Source of the DNA: Plasmodiophora brassicae
Taxonomy: Eukaryota > Endomyxa: Phytomyxea > Phytomyxea > Plasmodiophorida
Reading direction: 5' to 3'
DNA length: 64,000 nucleotides
Assembly: GCA_036867785.1 (NCBI GenBank)
Contig: CP145425.1
Span: forward strand, 558,001 to 622,000
In this document: positions 1-9,287 of the stretch, piece after piece
How positions within the stretch are numbered: position 1 is the stretch's first letter
Layout of the letters: every line of letters starts with the position of its first letter
Made by a program: the position numbers and the translations under genes
The notes under the pieces: generated by a model
What the model was told of the DNA's origin: nothing
The model's database searches: none
The model's input: the letters and a program-made list of their open reading frames with translations, nothing else

Positions 1-2424
1 CAGCATGCGAAGGCGATACAGGCGATTGACGACCTGAGAACAAGTCGCCTTCCGCTCACCATCGAGATATACACGAACATGCTGTCCGTCTACGCAAAGG
101 CGGATCAGCTTGACGAGGCCATGGCCGTGTTCCGAGAAATGGTTGCCCTCAACATGAACGTCGACGAGCCTGTACTTGCGATTCTGGTCACTACCTGCGG
201 TCGCCGCGCGGACAAGCAGAGGGTGAACATGCTCGCTGAGTACGCAGAACGCAATGTGCTCCTGGCGAGGAAGATCGTGTTCACATCGTTCGTTGCCGCC
301 TATGGGCAGTGTTGCGATTTGCCCTCCATTAAGCTGCTGCATCGTTTCGCGTGGACAAGCGGATCGTCGACGCGGCTGCTGCAGGATGAATTTGTCGTCA
401 ACGCGTTCATTTCAGCCTACGGGCACTGTCAGCGCCCGGAAGAGGCGCACGCCCTGTTCTGCACGGTCAAAGCGCCTCGTGTTTCCACGTACAACACCAT
501 GATCTCTGCGTACAGCAACAACGGCATGTTCTCCAGCGCCATATGCGTATTCGAAGACCTGCGCCAGGCTGGCCTCGAGTGCAACATTGAGGTCTACAAC
601 AACGTCCTATCGGTATACGCAAAGGCGAACCTCGTCCCCACAGCGCTCATATTGCTCGACGAACTATCGGCACGGGGCCTGAAGATTGGCTCACGTGTGC
701 TCGCTTGCCTTGTTGCCGGGTGTAACGCGCTGGGGCCTTTAAAGACGCTTCACCAGTACGCGGAGGAGAACGCGCTGCTCTCGAACGACAACGTATTCCC
801 GGCACTGGTCGCGTCTTATGGTCAGTGTCGGGATTTGAAGACGATCCAAACGCTTCATGAGTCAGCGATCTCCAACGGCCTCGTGCGGTACGAATTCGTG
901 GTCAGCGCGTTCATTGCCGCCTATGGGCATTGCGGGCGCCCCGTCGAGGCGCATGACGTCCTTCGCAGCACGCCTCACCAGCGTGCATCGACGTTTAACG
1001 CCCTGATTGCCGCGTACGCGAACAACGACATGCTTGACAGTGCGATTGCGACATTCGAAGAGGTCAAGGCCATGCCGGATCTGGAGGTCACCCTTGAAAT
1101 CTACAACAATGTCCTATCGTTATTCGCCAAGGCGGATCGTATACCAGACGCCATGAACATGTTCGATGAGATGGCTGGTCGAGGGATCGACGTGGGTCCT
1201 CCGGTCCTGTGCTGCTTGATCTCTGCCTGTGGCCGCAATGCACAGACCGCTTTCCTGCGCAAATTGCAGCAATACGTCACCGAGCACGCGCTCCTTCACA
1301 ACAGGGCTGTCTTCAATGCCTTCGTCACCGCGTACGGTCGCTGCTCAGAGCTGTCCAGCATCCAGGACCTGCATCGACTCGCCAGCGAGAACGCCCTGCT
1401 AGATGACATCGGCGTTGCAAACAGCCTCATATCGTCGTATGGGCATTGTGGACATATCGACGGCGCAGAACACCTGTTCCTGTCGTTGAAGGCAGCTCCC
1501 ATTCTTGTCACGTTCAACTCCATGATTACGACGTACGGGTGGCATGGCATGCTCCCGGACGCGTTATCCACATTTGAGCGACTGAAGGCGACGGGGATCA
1601 CGCCGGACGCGATCACGTTGCTGTCCCTGCTAACGGCCTGCAGCCATACAGGTTCCCTCGACGACGCGAACGCGATCGCCGCCGAATTCGAACAGGTGTG
1701 GCGCGTACCTTTCGATGCACGCCACACGAACTGCATGATCAATCTGTATGGGCGGGCGGGCAACCTGGACCAAGCAGAGCACCTTGCCCTGTCGTCCGCG
1801 CAAGCCGACCAAGTTACGTGGACGACCGTCCTCAGCGCGTGCCGCAAGCATAACGACGTCGTTCGTGCGGAGCGTGTCTTTTCCCGCATTCAGTCGTTGC
1901 CCAACGCATCGTCGCATCTCGCAGGCGCCTATGTCATCCTTTCCAGCATCTACGCGTCTGTGCGCCGTCACTCAGACGCGGAACGTCTTCGGGAGGAGAT
2001 GAGGGTCCAGGGTCTTGCGAAGAAGCCACAGGGCGAAACAGCATCGCTCATGCTCCCTGATCGAACGATTCATTTCAGCTCCGATGATACGAGAAACGGA
2101 CCGATGACCGACCCGGATCTGCTGGAAACGTATCGGCGTCTGATGCGGAGCCTGACGGCGTCTGGACATTGGTTGGAGCGGGCAGAAGACGTTGACCGGC
2201 CTGCATCGATCCACGTTGACAAGCTGGTGATCACGTACGCGCTCATGGTGCTGCCGCCTGGCGGCCCCATCCACGTGATGTCCAAGAATCATCGAATCTG
2301 TTTCGAGTGCCATGAAATCGCCAAGGCCGTATCGGTACTGTACAAGCGCGAGATCTTCATCCGGGACACGAATCGTCACCACCGGTTCTGCAATGGCCGA
2401 TGCTCTTGCAACGACTACTGGTGA
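1..2424 (+). CDS. PPR protein with C-terminal DYW deaminase-like domain (5' partial)
   Basis: The frame is open from base 1 and already encodes PPR repeat sequence, so the true start lies upstream; 807 residues are visible. Tandem helix-turn-helix repeats (motifs such as YNNVLSVYAKA, FNALIAAYANND, VYNALIAAYGHCG-like) fill most of the protein. They are followed by E/E+-like motifs, a PG-box-like KKPQGE stretch, and a DYW domain ending exactly in Asp-Tyr-Trp before the stop. The zinc ligands CxxCH and HHRFCNGRCSC are present. Known family role: organellar RNA binding and C-to-U editing of mitochondrial or plastid transcripts. The HxE deaminase motif reads His-Val-Asp here (bases 2212-2220), so the catalytic Glu is replaced by Asp. 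Outside plants such proteins are known only from scattered protists and a few other lineages. No intron is needed. Confidence 0.93.
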   Translation, partial: QHAKAIQAIDDLRTSRLPLTIEIYTNMLSVYAKADQLDEAMAVFREMVALNMNVDEPVLAILVTTCGRRADKQRVNMLAEYAERNVLLARKIVFTSFVAAYGQCCDLPSIKLLHRFAWTSGSSTRLLQDEFVVNAFISAYGHCQRPEEAHALFCTVKAPRVSTYNTMISAYSNNGMFSSAICVFEDLRQAGLECNIEVYNNVLSVYAKANLVPTALILLDELSARGLKIGSRVLACLVAGCNALGPLKTLHQYAEENALLSNDNVFPALVASYGQCRDLKTIQTLHESAISNGLVRYEFVVSAFIAAYGHCGRPVEAHDVLRSTPHQRASTFNALIAAYANNDMLDSAIATFEEVKAMPDLEVTLEIYNNVLSLFAKADRIPDAMNMFDEMAGRGIDVGPPVLCCLISACGRNAQTAFLRKLQQYVTEHALLHNRAVFNAFVTAYGRCSELSSIQDLHRLASENALLDDIGVANSLISSYGHCGHIDGAEHLFLSLKAAPILVTFNSMITTYGWHGMLPDALSTFERLKATGITPDAITLLSLLTACSHTGSLDDANAIAAEFEQVWRVPFDARHTNCMINLYGRAGNLDQAEHLALSSAQADQVTWTTVLSACRKHNDVVRAERVFSRIQSLPNASSHLAGAYVILSSIYASVRRHSDAERLREEMRVQGLAKKPQGETASLMLPDRTIHFSSDDTRNGPMTDPDLLETYRRLMRSLTASGHWLERAEDVDRPASIHVDKLVITYALMVLPPGGPIHVMSKNHRICFECHEIAKAVSVLYKREIFIRDTNRHHRFCNGRCSCNDYW

Positions 2425-2802
2425 CAGCGGCAGGCGCTCGGCGATTGAAGCGGTTAGTATGACGGCGTTCTAATTCGGCCTGATGAGCGGAAACGCTGTT
2501 TAGCGAAGTTGCCATTAGGTTGTTTTATGTTAATACTTACAGCATGTGCCATGCGGTACAATAAGTATTGTCTGCGGATCGTGCAGCATAATACATTCGT
2601 CAGCGACAGTCGTCGGACTGCAACTCATATTCCTGTTCCATTGGGATATACCCGCACAACCAAAGCGTTCCTGGAAAAGGCCGGTTGCAGCAGATCAGTT
2701 ATCGAAACGCTGTAGTTCTTTCATTTCGTCTATTGTAGTTTATAGCAGGCTGCAACAGAAACCGTCAGCGCGCAAATGTGATAGATGCTCATCGACCTAC
2801 AT
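2425..2802. other. intergenic, nothing recognised
   Basis: This is the 378 bp between the PPR-DYW stop and the stop of the opposite-strand gene, so the two genes converge. The stretch is more AT-rich than its neighbours. I see no convincing reading frame, tRNA or repeat in it. Confidence 0.6.
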
Positions 2803-3231
2803 TCACGAGTCGGCGCCCTGTGCGGTCTGCTTCGGGACTGGCTTGTGAAGGCCTTTGCCGGTGTGATATACGAACCGCGGATGTTTGCATTCAGGGGTTG
2901 GGGCCGGCCGTAATGTCCAGACCTTGTGCTGGCGCTTCAGAACATCAATGAACAGCTTCAGCTTCTTCCCGCTGGCAATCTTCATCAGTGGCGTCCCGGG
3001 GTCCTCCTCGTTGGCCTTGTTCACGATCGATCGCAGGTCGCCGAACGTGATAGGCGCACTGGCAGCCACGACCTTGTACAGCGCATGACTCGTCGACTCC
3101 GGCCGGTTCGCATACCGCGCCGCACGCCGCTCCTTGGCCGTTCCCAACTTCGGCACCGACACCGACTCGGCGTCGACCGTCGCCGCATCCGTGAAGATGG
3201 ACCGCGCCCATCGCGCGCAACGCCTCAACAT
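2803..3231 (-). CDS. small, probably mitochondrial protein, paralog A (142 aa)
   Basis: A single exon starting at a true ATG. The N-terminus (MLRRCARWARSIF) is Arg-rich, hydrophobic and free of acids, like a mitochondrial presequence. Residues about 45-130 align with the protein encoded at 4920-5366: both contain an ALYxVIA-type helix, an IASGxxLK segment, a LKRxxxV segment and a final FVYxT strand. The helix-helix-strand order suggests a winged-helix-like fold, which is inference. I do not recognise the family; a divergent mitochondrial ribosomal or assembly protein is possible. TGCAGT-rich sequence lies just upstream of the start. Confidence 0.7.
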   Translation of the reverse strand: MLRRCARWARSIFTDAATVDAESVSVPKLGTAKERRAARYANRPESTSHALYKVVAASAPITFGDLRSIVNKANEEDPGTPLMKIASGKKLKLFIDVLKRQHKVWTLRPAPTPECKHPRFVYHTGKGLHKPVPKQTAQGADS

Positions 3232-3297
3232 GACTCCCCGCGATCCACTTCCAAAATGGTCACCCGCGCGCGCTCACCCCGTCGACTGCGTCCTCGA

Positions 3298-3338
3298 CTC
3301 GGCGTCACTGCAGAACTGCATTGCAGTGTGCAGCACGC
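3298..3338. promoter_or_regulatory. TGCAG(T)-motif cluster upstream of paralog A
   Basis: In about 40 bp the motif TGCAG occurs four times (ctgcag, ttgcag, gtgcag types), about 70 bp upstream of the minus-strand start at 3231. The same core recurs in arrays ahead of the genes at 4920 and 8228, which is why I mark it as possibly regulatory. The function is inferred only from position. Confidence 0.3.
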
Positions 3339-3658
3339 CGGGTACCCGGCATGTAACGGTGCATTTCAGTGCGACTACGTGTTTTGTGGGAGAGCTGAAG
3401 ATACGGAGCTGCTTGATATCAATGCTGCGTTCTGGATTGTGCGCCTGCGTACGCCGCCAGCCGAGACTGGTATTCCCGGCCGATGCTGGATGAATGATAT
3501 TTATCTGTTCGTATGCCGGGTGGCGCCCAGTCAGCGACTGTTCTCGAGAGAGGGGCCACCCAGTCTCGTTTGTTCTAGGCGGATGCGACCAACGGTATTT
3601 GAGCGGCAGGCGTCCCCGGTGGTTTAGCCATAGTAGCTTTCAGCTGGAGAACGACAAC

Positions 3659-4630
3659 ATGAGCAACTGCGTTTACGCTATCCTGCTGTTGGTAGCCTGC
3701 ACCGCCAGCGCTCTGGGCCAGTATGTGGATATGCGCGTCCCGGCATCGTGGGCTGTCTGCCATCCCGTTGCACCTGGCGAGACCTGCGAATCGGCATGCA
3801 CAGCATCGCCCAGCTGCAACGGGTTCTACGTCGACCCGACCGACTCGTGCAGTTGCCGGTTTATCGGTGCGCCGGTCTGCCTGCTACCTGGCATCGAGGT
3901 GACCCCTGGAACGGAAACCATCTCTGCGCGTATTCGCGCGTCTGCAAACATCGCGTTACCCGAACGTGTCGAATACGACGCGTTTGTACTGAAGATGTCG
4001 GCACCGGCACCGTCCTCGGTCTTCGTCGACCTGGAGGGCACCGTGACATGCGCCGACGTCTGCGCGTCAGGCAAGGTACTGCCTGACTGCGTCCTGTCAC
4101 AGGAGATATCGTACGAGGCGGAGGGGACCGCGACTTCCGCGTGCTGGTTGTTCCCGGCGTCGGCCTGGGACCAGCTGCACAGTTTGAAGCAAATCGACGG
4201 CACTGCAAGCGGTGACGTTCGACGGACAGCGATAACAACGATCGCCACCGACAGGTGGACGCCGCCTCGACTCGACCGCTGCGCTGCGCATCTCGCGAGT
4301 TCCAAGATCGAACCTCATGCGCTCGGGGAGTCAGATCGGCCCCCGATGAAGACGGCGGAGATCAAGGTAGCGGATAGCGTACCGCCCGTCGACGACGAGG
4401 ACACGTCCCACAGTAGAACGTTTCAACCACTCGGCAACATGACCACCGTCGAACAAGTCGTCCTCCTATCCGGGTGCATCGTGTTCCTGCTGTTCCTGTC
4501 CGGCGCCATCGCGGCCGCCTGCATTGCCAAGCGTCGTCGTCGGCATGGTGCACGTGACCCTTGCCGCTGCCACCAATGCCATCCGCCCGCAATCCATCAT
4601 CCGAAGAACGTCACCCATGAAATCCCGTAA
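3659..4630 (+). CDS. secreted Cys-rich type I membrane protein, family unknown
   Basis: The chosen start gives a classic signal peptide (MSNCVYAILLLVACTASALG), so the longer in-frame extension upstream is unlikely. The mature part begins with a Cys-rich segment (about residues 25-80, at least eight Cys, pattern CESACTASPSCNGFY) resembling small PAN/apple-like or EGF-sized modules, without a secure match. A second Cys cluster follows around residues 125-165. One membrane helix (VVLLSGCIVFLLFLSGAIAA) lies near residue 270, followed by an Arg-rich stop-transfer and a short His/Cys-rich tail. Predicted topology: extracellular N-terminus, cytosolic tail. It lies between two paralogous genes with which it shares no similarity. 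323 aa, no intron needed. Confidence 0.72.
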   Translation: MSNCVYAILLLVACTASALGQYVDMRVPASWAVCHPVAPGETCESACTASPSCNGFYVDPTDSCSCRFIGAPVCLLPGIEVTPGTETISARIRASANIALPERVEYDAFVLKMSAPAPSSVFVDLEGTVTCADVCASGKVLPDCVLSQEISYEAEGTATSACWLFPASAWDQLHSLKQIDGTASGDVRRTAITTIATDRWTPPRLDRCAAHLASSKIEPHALGESDRPPMKTAEIKVADSVPPVDDEDTSHSRTFQPLGNMTTVEQVVLLSGCIVFLLFLSGAIAAACIAKRRRRHGARDPCRCHQCHPPAIHHPKNVTHEIP

Positions 4631-4687
4631 TCCCGCTCGATGGGCCAGTATAATACGTAATCATAAAGTCACGAGCGCAGCGCTCGT

Positions 4688-4893
4688 TCCGCAGCCTGCT
4701 CAGGGGTTCGCAGTTATCGTTCCGCCGCCAGCAGTTTGCAGCTCTCGTCCCGCAGTCGGCCCAGCGGTGTGCAGTTCTCGTACCGCAGTCAGCCCAGCGG
4801 TTTGCAGTTCTCGTTCTGCAGTCGGCCCAGCGGTGTGCAGTTCTCGAACTGCAGTCAGCCCAGCGGTTTGCAGTTCTCGTTCCGCAGTCGACT
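4688..4893. repeat. 33-bp tandem repeat (about six copies) upstream of paralog B
   Basis: The unit is about 33 bp with core (t/a)xxcGCAGTCrGCCCAGCGGT. Four perfect-length units are followed by a partial one, and two degenerate units precede them. Copies alternate between two variants (GTG/TTT and GG/AG positions), giving a 66-bp higher-order period. The array ends 27 bp before the ATG at 4920. It is open in the downstream reading frame (an 11-residue Cys-Ser-Ser-Arg repeat), but the paralog's start argues that it is a 5' flank. Each unit carries TGCAG and GCAGTC motifs. Confidence 0.85.
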
Positions 4894-4919
4894 CGGTGAG
4901 TTGTAAATCCGTGGCGATC

Positions 4920-5366
4920 ATGTTCCGCGTTGTGAGGCGGGCGCTGGCGACTGAGGCGACGGGCGGGCGAGTGGAGATGGTGTGCCGGGCGCTGTACGAC
5001 GTGATCGCGAAGCGCGGCCCGCTCCCGTACAGGCGCCTGTGGGAGATCGTGGCGTACGAGAAGGTGGCGGACCCGACCGGGCCGCTGGCGCGCATCGCAT
5101 CGGGACGCATGCTCAAGTACCTACTGGAAGAACTGAAGAGGAGCAACCAGGTCACGGTAGTGAAGTCGGAACCGGCAAACGATGCCGCAGGGTTCGTGTA
5201 CCGCACGGTGAGTTCCATCCAACACCCTTCCGAAAGCGGACATCCGCACCATAAACTCCCATAACATAATACCCGGCAGGTTCGTGTGCGGCCAGGAGCG
5301 TGGCAGCAACGCTGGTTGTTGCCTTCCGTCCCAATTGCTACCGACGCAAAACGGTCGCACAGGTGA
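4920..5366 (+). CDS. small, probably mitochondrial protein, paralog B (one intron)
   Basis: The start at 4920 gives MFRVVRRALATEAT, a presequence-like N-terminus matching that of the paralog at 2803-3231. The shared core (ALYDVIAKRGP, IASGRMLKYLLEELKR, FVYRT) confirms a family pair. A GTGAGT donor at 5207 and an acceptor ending at 5280 let the frame run to a stop at 5364-5366; reading through the donor instead gives a stop at 5264. The two copies are in opposite orientation and well diverged, so the duplication is old. Function unknown. The stop is about 50 bp before the PIG-U start. Confidence 0.68.
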
Positions 5367-5414
5367 CAGGCCACGGTCGTTTTGGTTCGGGCCCTGTCAC
5401 TTGTCATTGTCGAC

Positions 5415-7130
5415 ATGATCACCGAGCTGGTGCTTGGGGCGGCGCTCCGTGCCGCGCTCATGGCGGCCGGGTCGGCTGAGATGCTGTCGAACGCCGTCGA
5501 GCTGGTCGGTCCGACAACCAGCTACAGGAGAGGTATGGCGGGGCGACTGTGGGACACGGTCACGGCAGGCTGAGGCAGCGCGTTACCAGTGCAGGAGGCG
5601 CTGTATCTGAATGCGCGTCACCTATCGATATACGATGGCGACGTGTTCCATCAGCCGCCGCTGGTGTTCGAATTATTCTCGGCGCTTGAATCCATCGGGC
5701 TTCGCGCCCTCGTGCCCGGCGTCTTCATCGCTATCGACGTGATAATTGCCGTTCTGTTCCACGAGATCGCAAGAATGAACAACACGTTCAATTTCCCGCT
5801 AACCATCAAGTAAGTAGTGGTACGACTCCACATTACAGGACGTTGACCTGGGGGCTCACCGAAGGGTGCCGAATCGTGCGGAGAACATGAACTCTTCCAG
5901 CGGCATGGAGTACGTGGTGTTGCTTGTGTATGAATGGCATGTTCGTCTGGCTCGTGCATGCTGCGTGCTGACATACCTGTCGTCTAGATATTTATTCAAC
6001 CCACTGACCGTCCTGTCGTGCGCCGCGATGTCAACGTCGTTGCTGACGCACCTGTTTGCTGTCATGAGCATTTACCTGGCGTTCAGAGGTTCGCTGGACA
6101 GTTCGTTCCACCTCGCGCGTTATGCGATGCTCATGCCAGCGGCAGGAAGACCGACCCTGCTGGGGTTCTGCATAGCGGCTGCCACGTACTTGGAGCTTCA
6201 CAGTGCTTTCCTGATCATCCCCGGTGTACTGCTCTTGCACTTCGGCAGCGTAGTACAGCCTATGCCAACAACGGCAATATCTACTGATCATGATGCTGAT
6301 CGGATTCCAGACCTGCCACGGTTTGCGGTGAACCCGCGAATTCTGACATGTATAATCAGTGCCCTTCTCTGGTACCCCGTGTTGGTCGTACTCTCAACCG
6401 CTGTATATGGGTACGTTCTTCACCAGGTATTTCGCAGCTGATGCTGACTGCTCTAGAAGATCTTGGGAATGGATTTCTCATAGCTACAAGTACGTCTTCG
6501 CCGTCATGGATTTATCGCCAAACATTGGCGTTTTCTGGTACTTCGAGACGGAGATCTTCAATCGATTCCGAACGTTCTTCCTGGTGTGCTTCCACGCCCA
6601 CGTATGCGTGCCCGTTGACGTACGTCTTCCGGTGCTAACGTGTCATGTTCAGGTCCTTGTGTACCTTATTCCGCTGACTGTCCGGTTCTGGCACAATCCA
6701 CTATTCCTCGGTTTCGTGTGCGCCCAGCTTGCGAACCTGTTCCAGTCGTACCCGGTTTTAGGCGACTATGGCATATCGTATCCACTGTTGCTTACGCAAT
6801 GGGCCATTCTGAAGAGTGGGTCATAACGCAAACGTGGTCTTCGCTGTTTCTTATTCGGCTGTGCCAGAGATGCGTCCTATCATCCCGGTATACGTTGGAT
6901 TGTTGATCTCCTGTACGCTGGGACATATGACCTGGTTCCTGTGGATTCACGCTGGGTCTGGAAACGCGAACTTCTACTACAACCAGACTCTCGTCTGGGG
7001 CTTCTGCAATGGCTTCCTCGTGATAGAGGCAGTCTCTGCCGTCAGGACACTCTATACCCTTGCCGATCCTTCACCGCCTCCAACAGAGCATGATGGTGCT
7101 GACCAGTCCAAGGCCCCTGTCGCCCGATAA
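5415..7130 (+). CDS. PIGU: GPI transamidase subunit PIG-U
   Basis: Six exons join as 5415-5532, 5590-5809, 5901-6410, 6457-6601, 6653-6815 and 6868-7130, giving 472 aa. PIG-U/Cdc91 is a multi-pass ER membrane subunit of the complex that attaches GPI anchors to proteins with a C-terminal signal. Family blocks seen in order: N-terminal hydrophobic helix with RAALMAAG; VELVGPTTSYRRVQEAL; YDGDVFHQPPL; YLFNPLTVLSCAA; MDLSPNIGVFWYF; FQSYPVLGDYG; and FLWIHAGSGNANFYY near the end. All five introns are GT-AG, mostly 46-57 bp with one of 91 bp, and phases agree. A loop after LLHFGSVV (about 30 residues) looks lineage-specific. A GPI-anchored client (GH16) is encoded at 20.0-21.4 kb. Confidence 0.93.
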
Positions 7131-7204
7131 ACATCATTGCAGACATACGTATCCTGTATGACGCCCATTGAGCGTTAATATCGTTAGACGACGCCATCTG
7201 CAGC

Positions 7205-7566
7205 ATGAATCTGCCGGAGCGGATATCGCCAGTGGCATTGGCACGCGCCATCAGCACAACAATGAGTGACCCAGCGAAACCCATCACGATTGACGAGGTG
7301 AAAAACCACAAAGGCGACAACTGGATCGCCATCGGCGGCTCTGTCTACGATGTGAAGGCCTTCAAGAACAGCCACCCGGGAGGGAAATCCATTCTCGAGA
7401 AGCATTCGGTCGCAGTGGACTGGGTCGCTGCCCGTTCTTGCATCTGATGCTGTCGCCATTGTAGGGCACCGATGCCACTGCTGCATTCGACAAAGTCGGG
7501 CACCCCCAGGAAGCGAAAATCGCCATGGCCAAATTCAAGATCGGCGTACTCGCGAAGGCCGCCTGA
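7205..7566 (+). CDS. cytochrome b5 domain protein
   Basis: Two exons, 7205-7408 and 7465-7566, with a 56-bp intron in phase 0; 101 aa. The heme-binding core has HPGG with the first axial His, then GTDATAAF and VGHPQEA with the second axial His. The protein stops after KIGVLAKAA without the C-terminal membrane anchor of ER cytochrome b5, so it is a soluble or organellar form. A second in-frame ATG at 7262 (MSDPAK) would give the usual short N-terminus. The upstream ATG adds 19 residues rich in Arg, Ser and Ala that could act as a targeting peptide. Role: electron carrier to desaturases, P450s or reductases; the partner is not evident locally. Confidence 0.92.
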
Positions 7567-7785
7567 TGATCTACTCCTCCAAATACATTCGAATCATCCC
7601 GAGGCGCCTCCCAGTCGTCAGCTTCGTGTTGAGCATTTATTCTTGGAAGGATCATGAGCCGTCAGCAGTAGATGACGTGACTGGCGGCTGCGATGGTGTC
7701 TCTGCAACCTCCACAGAAGGCGTCGCAGACAGCGACGGGAAAGGTTTCGCCAGGTTAACGAGCAACCGCTATATATTCGTAGCAG

Positions 7786-7968
7786 TCAGCACGACAGCCC
7801 GCGATGGGCAGCATTCGCCGTTACCGTGTACGCGTCCCGTTCGAGCTCAAGCATCCTTCGCAGGCACTGCAACTCCTTACGATCGCGCGCCCACCCGTCC
7901 AGCAGCATCTCCCGTTCGGTCAGCCACGCCTGCTGCACCTTCTCCAGCTGGTGCACCGTGAGCCCCAT
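7786..7968 (-). CDS. possible small helical protein (60 aa)
   Basis: An ATG at 7968 opens a 60-residue frame (MGLTVHQLEKVQQAWLTERE, then a charged amphipathic helix) that looks more protein-like than the overlapping frames. It would be transcribed divergently from the gene at 8228, with the GCAGTC repeat cluster between them. No family recognised and no splice evidence; it could be chance. Confidence 0.3.
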   Translation of the reverse strand: MGLTVHQLEKVQQAWLTEREMLLDGWARDRKELQCLRRMLELERDAYTVTANAAHRGLSC

Positions 7969-8029
7969 CCACCCCCGATCCCGTCTGGACGCAGCCCCGT
8001 CCCTTATCAGCACCCTTTGCCCATGGGTT

Positions 8030-8150
8030 GCAGTCGCGCAGTGTAACGCTTTGCACTGGCCACTCGGGCCGGGACGTTGCAGTCGCAGGCGGGCAGCACA
8101 TTGCAGTCGCAGGCCGGGCTGTACATTGCAGTCGCAGGCGACTGTCACAA
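8030..8150. promoter_or_regulatory. TTGCAGTCGCAGGC repeat cluster upstream of DHDDS
   Basis: Four copies of a GTTGCAGTCGC / ATTGCAGTCGCAGGC motif occur within about 120 bp, three of them spaced 24-26 bp apart, ending about 80 bp before the start at 8228. The core resembles the unit of the 33-bp array at 4688-4893. The position suggests promoter or 5' UTR elements. Confidence 0.45.
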
Positions 8151-8227
8151 GTGACGCCGGTGACGCGTCCTGCGCGTAGTATTTTTGGATCAGAGCGCTA
8201 TCGGGTTGGTGGTGTGGGTGTCCGTCG

Positions 8228-9287
8228 ATGAGGACGTGGGAACGATGGCTGCTGCGGATGGCGAGGCAGGGCAGCATCCCGGAGCACGTCGCGTTCATCA
8301 TGGACGGCAACCGGCGGTACGCGCGGCGTCACGCGCAGGCACCGACCGCCGGACACGAGCAAGGGACGTGCACGCTCGAGTCGGTCCTGGAGTGGTGCTA
8401 CGAGGTCGGCGTCCGCGTCGTGTCCGCGTTCGCGTTCAGCATTGACAACTTCAGCCGGCCCGCGTCTGAAGTTGCCGGTTTATTTGACCTGTGCGAGCAA
8501 AAGTTCCGCCAACTGTTTCAAGGGTTCCTCGTGCTGCTCTCAAACTGTTGGCCCTGTCTGATGCTGCATGTGCGTCCAGGGACGCATTAGACAAGTACGA
8601 TGTGTGCGTTCGCGTGCTCGGCGACATATCCAAGTTCCCGCCGTCACTGCAGGTCTTGATGGCTCGTGCCGTCGTCCTGTCAAGAGGAAATCGCGGCCCG
8701 ATTCTGAACCTGTGTTTCGGGTATTCGTCGGAAGCGGAAATGGCCGCTGTCGGAGGCATCATCCACAAGGGCATATCTGCCAACAAGCTCGAACCCAGGT
8801 AAGCATGATCGGATGACCCATCCGTCCCCTGTTGATTTCGTTTGAGCTACAGTGATGTCGACGAGGAGCTGTTCAGACGATGCACGTTGTTTGAGGATTG
8901 CTCGCCGCCCGGTCTGCTTCTTCGTACGTCGGGGGAAACGAGGTAGGCATGCCTGTCCAACTCCTGCATTCGTTCTCGTGCTCATCGGCGGTGATCAGGC
9001 TGAGTGATTTCATGCTATGGCAAGTCCGGTCGTCCTGCCTGTCGTTCTTCCCGATCATGTGGCCGGAACTCTCCATCTGGTGGTTCCTGCGCGTCCTGTT
9101 CGAGTACCAGATCGCCCTGACGCGGATGCCGCCGCGCTCATCTGCGACCCGCGCCGCACCTGCGACCGGCGATGCAGAAGGTCGAGCCCGGATCGACGCG
9201 TTTGTCGACGAGGTCCGCCTCCAAAGACATGCCACGATGTCCAGGATCCTGTCGAATGATACATGCAATGCGCCAGCGTCGGCGTAA
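8228..9287 (+). CDS. DHDDS: dehydrodolichyl diphosphate synthase (cis-prenyltransferase)
   Basis: Four exons, 8228-8523, 8580-8798, 8853-8942 and 8999-9287, give 297 aa with perfect phase continuity. The enzyme chain-elongates farnesyl diphosphate in cis to make the dolichol precursor at the ER. Signature blocks: [15 protein letters not shown] (catalytic Asp and diphosphate-binding Arg), [19 protein letters not shown], and [15 protein letters not shown], which matches the family's RTSGExRxSDF C-terminal block. The start [15 protein letters not shown] aligns with the usual N-terminus of eukaryotic DHDDS. Introns are 54-56 bp. The C-terminal 50 residues are variable and I cannot exclude one more small intron there. 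The product feeds N-glycosylation and GPI anchor synthesis, the process in which nearby PIG-U acts. Confidence 0.93.

Noticed and set aside
4524-4919. N-terminal extension of paralog B through the 33-bp repeat
   Set aside because: The frame is open, but the paralog begins at a matching MLRR/MFRV presequence. The extension is repetitive and overlaps the 3' end of the upstream gene. It is not excluded without transcript data.
7865-8179. Plus-strand frame MYASRSSSSILRRHC
   Set aside because: It lies across the GCAGTC repeat cluster and shows a Ser/Arg/His shadow composition; the opposite strand looks more protein-like.
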